A stretch of 34,818 nucleotides of DNA from Flavobacteriaceae bacterium (GTDB lineage: Bacteria; Bacteroidota; Bacteroidia; Flavobacteriales; Flavobacteriaceae), in the NCBI GenBank assembly GCA_024762795.1, contig JANTGS010000024.1, positions 1 to 34,818 on the forward strand, in the 5' to 3' direction. Shown here in pieces: positions 33,822-34,818 of this stretch; within the stretch, counting starts at the first letter, position 1, and each line of letters opens with the position of its first letter. Below the pieces are notes generated by a model that saw only the letters and a program-made list of their open reading frames with translations, made no database searches and had not been told where the DNA came from. The position numbers and the translations under genes were made by a program.

Positions 33822-34406
33822 ATGTTTACAGGAATCATAGAAGAAATGGGAAAGGTAGTTGAGCTTAAAAAAGAAAGCGGAAACCTTCATATAACAATAG
33901 AAAGTAATATTTCATCCAAATTAAAGATCGACCAAAGTCTGGCTCACAATGGCATATGCTTAACAGTTATCGCACTGGGCGAAAATACCCATACTGTTAC
34001 AGCTATACAGGAATCCATTAACAAAACTAATCTTGGTTATATTAAAAAAGGTGATAAAATCAATCTGGAAAGAGCTATGAAATTAGGAGATCGACTGGAT
34101 GGACACATTGTCCAGGGGCATGTAGATCAGGTTGGTAAATGCATTAAAGTTGAAGAAACCGATGGTAGTTGGTTTTATACTTTTACCTATAAAGAAGAAA
34201 AAGACAATGTTACTATTGAAAAAGGTTCAATCACCATAAATGGGGTTAGCCTGACTGTTGTAGATTCTCTTGACAATCAATTTAGTGTTGCCATAATTCC
34301 ATATACTTATGAAAATACAAACTTTCACAGCATTAAGACCAATGATTATGCGAATTTAGAATTTGATGTGATTGGAAAATATGTAGCCCGCCTTTTTAAC
34401 AAGTAG
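33822..34406 (+). CDS. ribE: Riboflavin synthase, alpha chain
   Basis: 194 aa made of two homologous lumazine-binding repeats. The first starts MFTGIIEEMGKVVEL with NGICLTV, the second near 95 with GHIVQGHVDQVGKC and NGVSLTVVD. The homotrimeric enzyme dismutates two 6,7-dimethyl-8-ribityllumazine molecules to riboflavin. The 3' end meets the convergent PID-CTERM gene with one base between the stops. Confidence 0.96.
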   Translation: MFTGIIEEMGKVVELKKESGNLHITIESNISSKLKIDQSLAHNGICLTVIALGENTHTVTAIQESINKTNLGYIKKGDKINLERAMKLGDRLDGHIVQGHVDQVGKCIKVEETDGSWFYTFTYKEEKDNVTIEKGSITINGVSLTVVDSLDNQFSVAIIPYTYENTNFHSIKTNDYANLEFDVIGKYVARLFNK

Positions 34407-34407
34407 A

Positions 34408-34593
34408 TTACTTGTTATTATCACGAATCTTTTTTACAGCATAAGCAATACCAGATATTACCAAAGCAAAAACACCCCCATCTATTGGCGTATCAATGGG
34501 CGGTGGCGGTGGTGGGGGACCTTGTGCAAATGCACTATTCGCAAATACTATTAAAAATAATAATAAAACTGCTTTTAAGTATCTTCTTGCCAT
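34408..34593 (-). CDS. PID-CTERM sorting-domain miniature protein
   Basis: 61 aa from the ATG at 34593. A longer frame opens at 34632, but the promoter box at 34640-34647 would start the mRNA close to it, and the shorter form gives a clean signal peptide (RRYLKAVLLLFLIVFANSAFAQ). After it come a run of seven prolines, then PIDGG, a hydrophobic helix (VFALVISGIAYAV) and a basic tail (KKIRDNNK). This layout matches the PID-CTERM proteins of Bacteroidota, thought to be sorted at the cell envelope by analogy with PEP-CTERM. Function is unknown. Confidence 0.85.
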   Translation of the reverse strand: MARRYLKAVLLLFLIVFANSAFAQGPPPPPPPIDTPIDGGVFALVISGIAYAVKKIRDNNK

Positions 34594-34639
34594 ATTTTTA
34601 AAATTATGTCTTCTAAACGAATTAAAACACATTTTGTTG

Positions 34640-34647
34640 CAAATATA
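34640..34647 (-). promoter_or_regulatory. Promoter -7 box of the PID-CTERM gene
   Basis: TATATTTG on the minus strand, an exact TAnnTTTG match 46 bases before the chosen ATG. It supports the short start for the gene. Confidence 0.6.
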
Positions 34648-34731
34648 TAAAAAGCTTTTAAAATAATAAACATCATTAAGACTTTTATTAATTAACTTTA
34701 TATCCGCAACTAAATTGTTAACAAAAGCATC

Positions 34732-34769
34732 AATTCACTGAGTAAGAAAATCTTACCCAGTGATTGATA
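34732..34769. other. Long imperfect hairpin at the right edge
   Basis: CACTGAGTAAG pairs with CTTACCCAGTG around a 5-base loop AAAAT with a single mismatch, and the outer TCAAT/ATTGA extend it past one bulge. No T-run follows on either strand, so a terminator is unlikely. It may belong to the leader of a gene beyond the window. Confidence 0.45.
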
Positions 34770-34818
34770 AGTAAATATATTCACTTATTTTAGTGATACG
34801 AAACAACAAAACAAGTTG

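Noticed and set aside
1-34818. CRISPR array, insertion sequence, toxin-antitoxin or defence island
   Set aside because: No regularly spaced direct repeats, no transposase or nuclease genes, and no small paired genes; nearly all the window is core genes.

Overview
The window is AT-rich chromosomal DNA from a member of the Bacteroidota, almost certainly class Flavobacteriia. The evidence is the gene families (a GT117/DUF2723 membrane protein, a TonB energiser with two exbD genes, a PID-CTERM miniature protein, a cysteine-free bL32), the lack of Shine-Dalgarno sequences before most starts, and a recurrent -7 promoter box TAnnTTTG upstream of at least ten genes. No genus can be named from the sequence alone.

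Layout. 1-638: non-coding left edge, then tRNA-Gln(TTG) on the minus strand with its own promoter and terminator. 639-4470: a large membrane glycosyltransferase-like protein followed by a NodB-type polysaccharide deacetylase. 4569-8143 (minus): a glycyl radical enzyme whose active-site residues match trans-4-hydroxy-L-proline dehydratase (HypD) at one constant offset, with its radical-SAM activase and a long untranslated leader. 8205-8248 is a degenerate 7-bp tandem repeat, next to a cysteine-free thioredoxin-fold protein. 8702-11557: DNA polymerase I. 11845-16097: a translation block, rplM-rpsI, then a structured leader and rpsB-tsf, a strong terminator, then pyrH-frr. 16175-19418: an RND/MMPL-type exporter tightly followed by rfbA. 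19560-23101: asnS, then rpoN with a degenerate PAP2-like membrane protein. 23096-26178 (minus): a small outer-membrane beta-barrel protein and the operon exbB / four-helix membrane protein / exbD1 / exbD2. 26254-26340: tRNA-Ser(GGA). 26423-28699: type I asparaginase, a YugP-type zinc peptidase and an Lrp/AsnC regulator. 28790-33746 (minus): pdxA, then DUF177-rpmF, fabH, accB and accC. 33822-34593: riboflavin synthase and a 61-aa PID-CTERM protein.

Most genes are core housekeeping: translation, nucleotide metabolism, the first steps of fatty-acid synthesis, cofactors, and energy supply to outer-membrane transporters. The clearest accessory item is the hydroxyproline dehydratase pair, which is oxygen-sensitive chemistry in a lineage usually thought of as aerobic. 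It would convert hydroxyproline, for example from collagen-like or plant/algal wall protein, to pyrroline-5-carboxylate. Other points worth following are the hairpin leader before rpsB, the palindrome and 5' hairpin at asnS, a palindrome at the lrp promoter, the CxxC insertion in ExbD1, and the PID-CTERM protein. I found no CRISPR array, prophage, insertion sequence or obvious defence island, and nothing I would call a wholly new multi-gene system.
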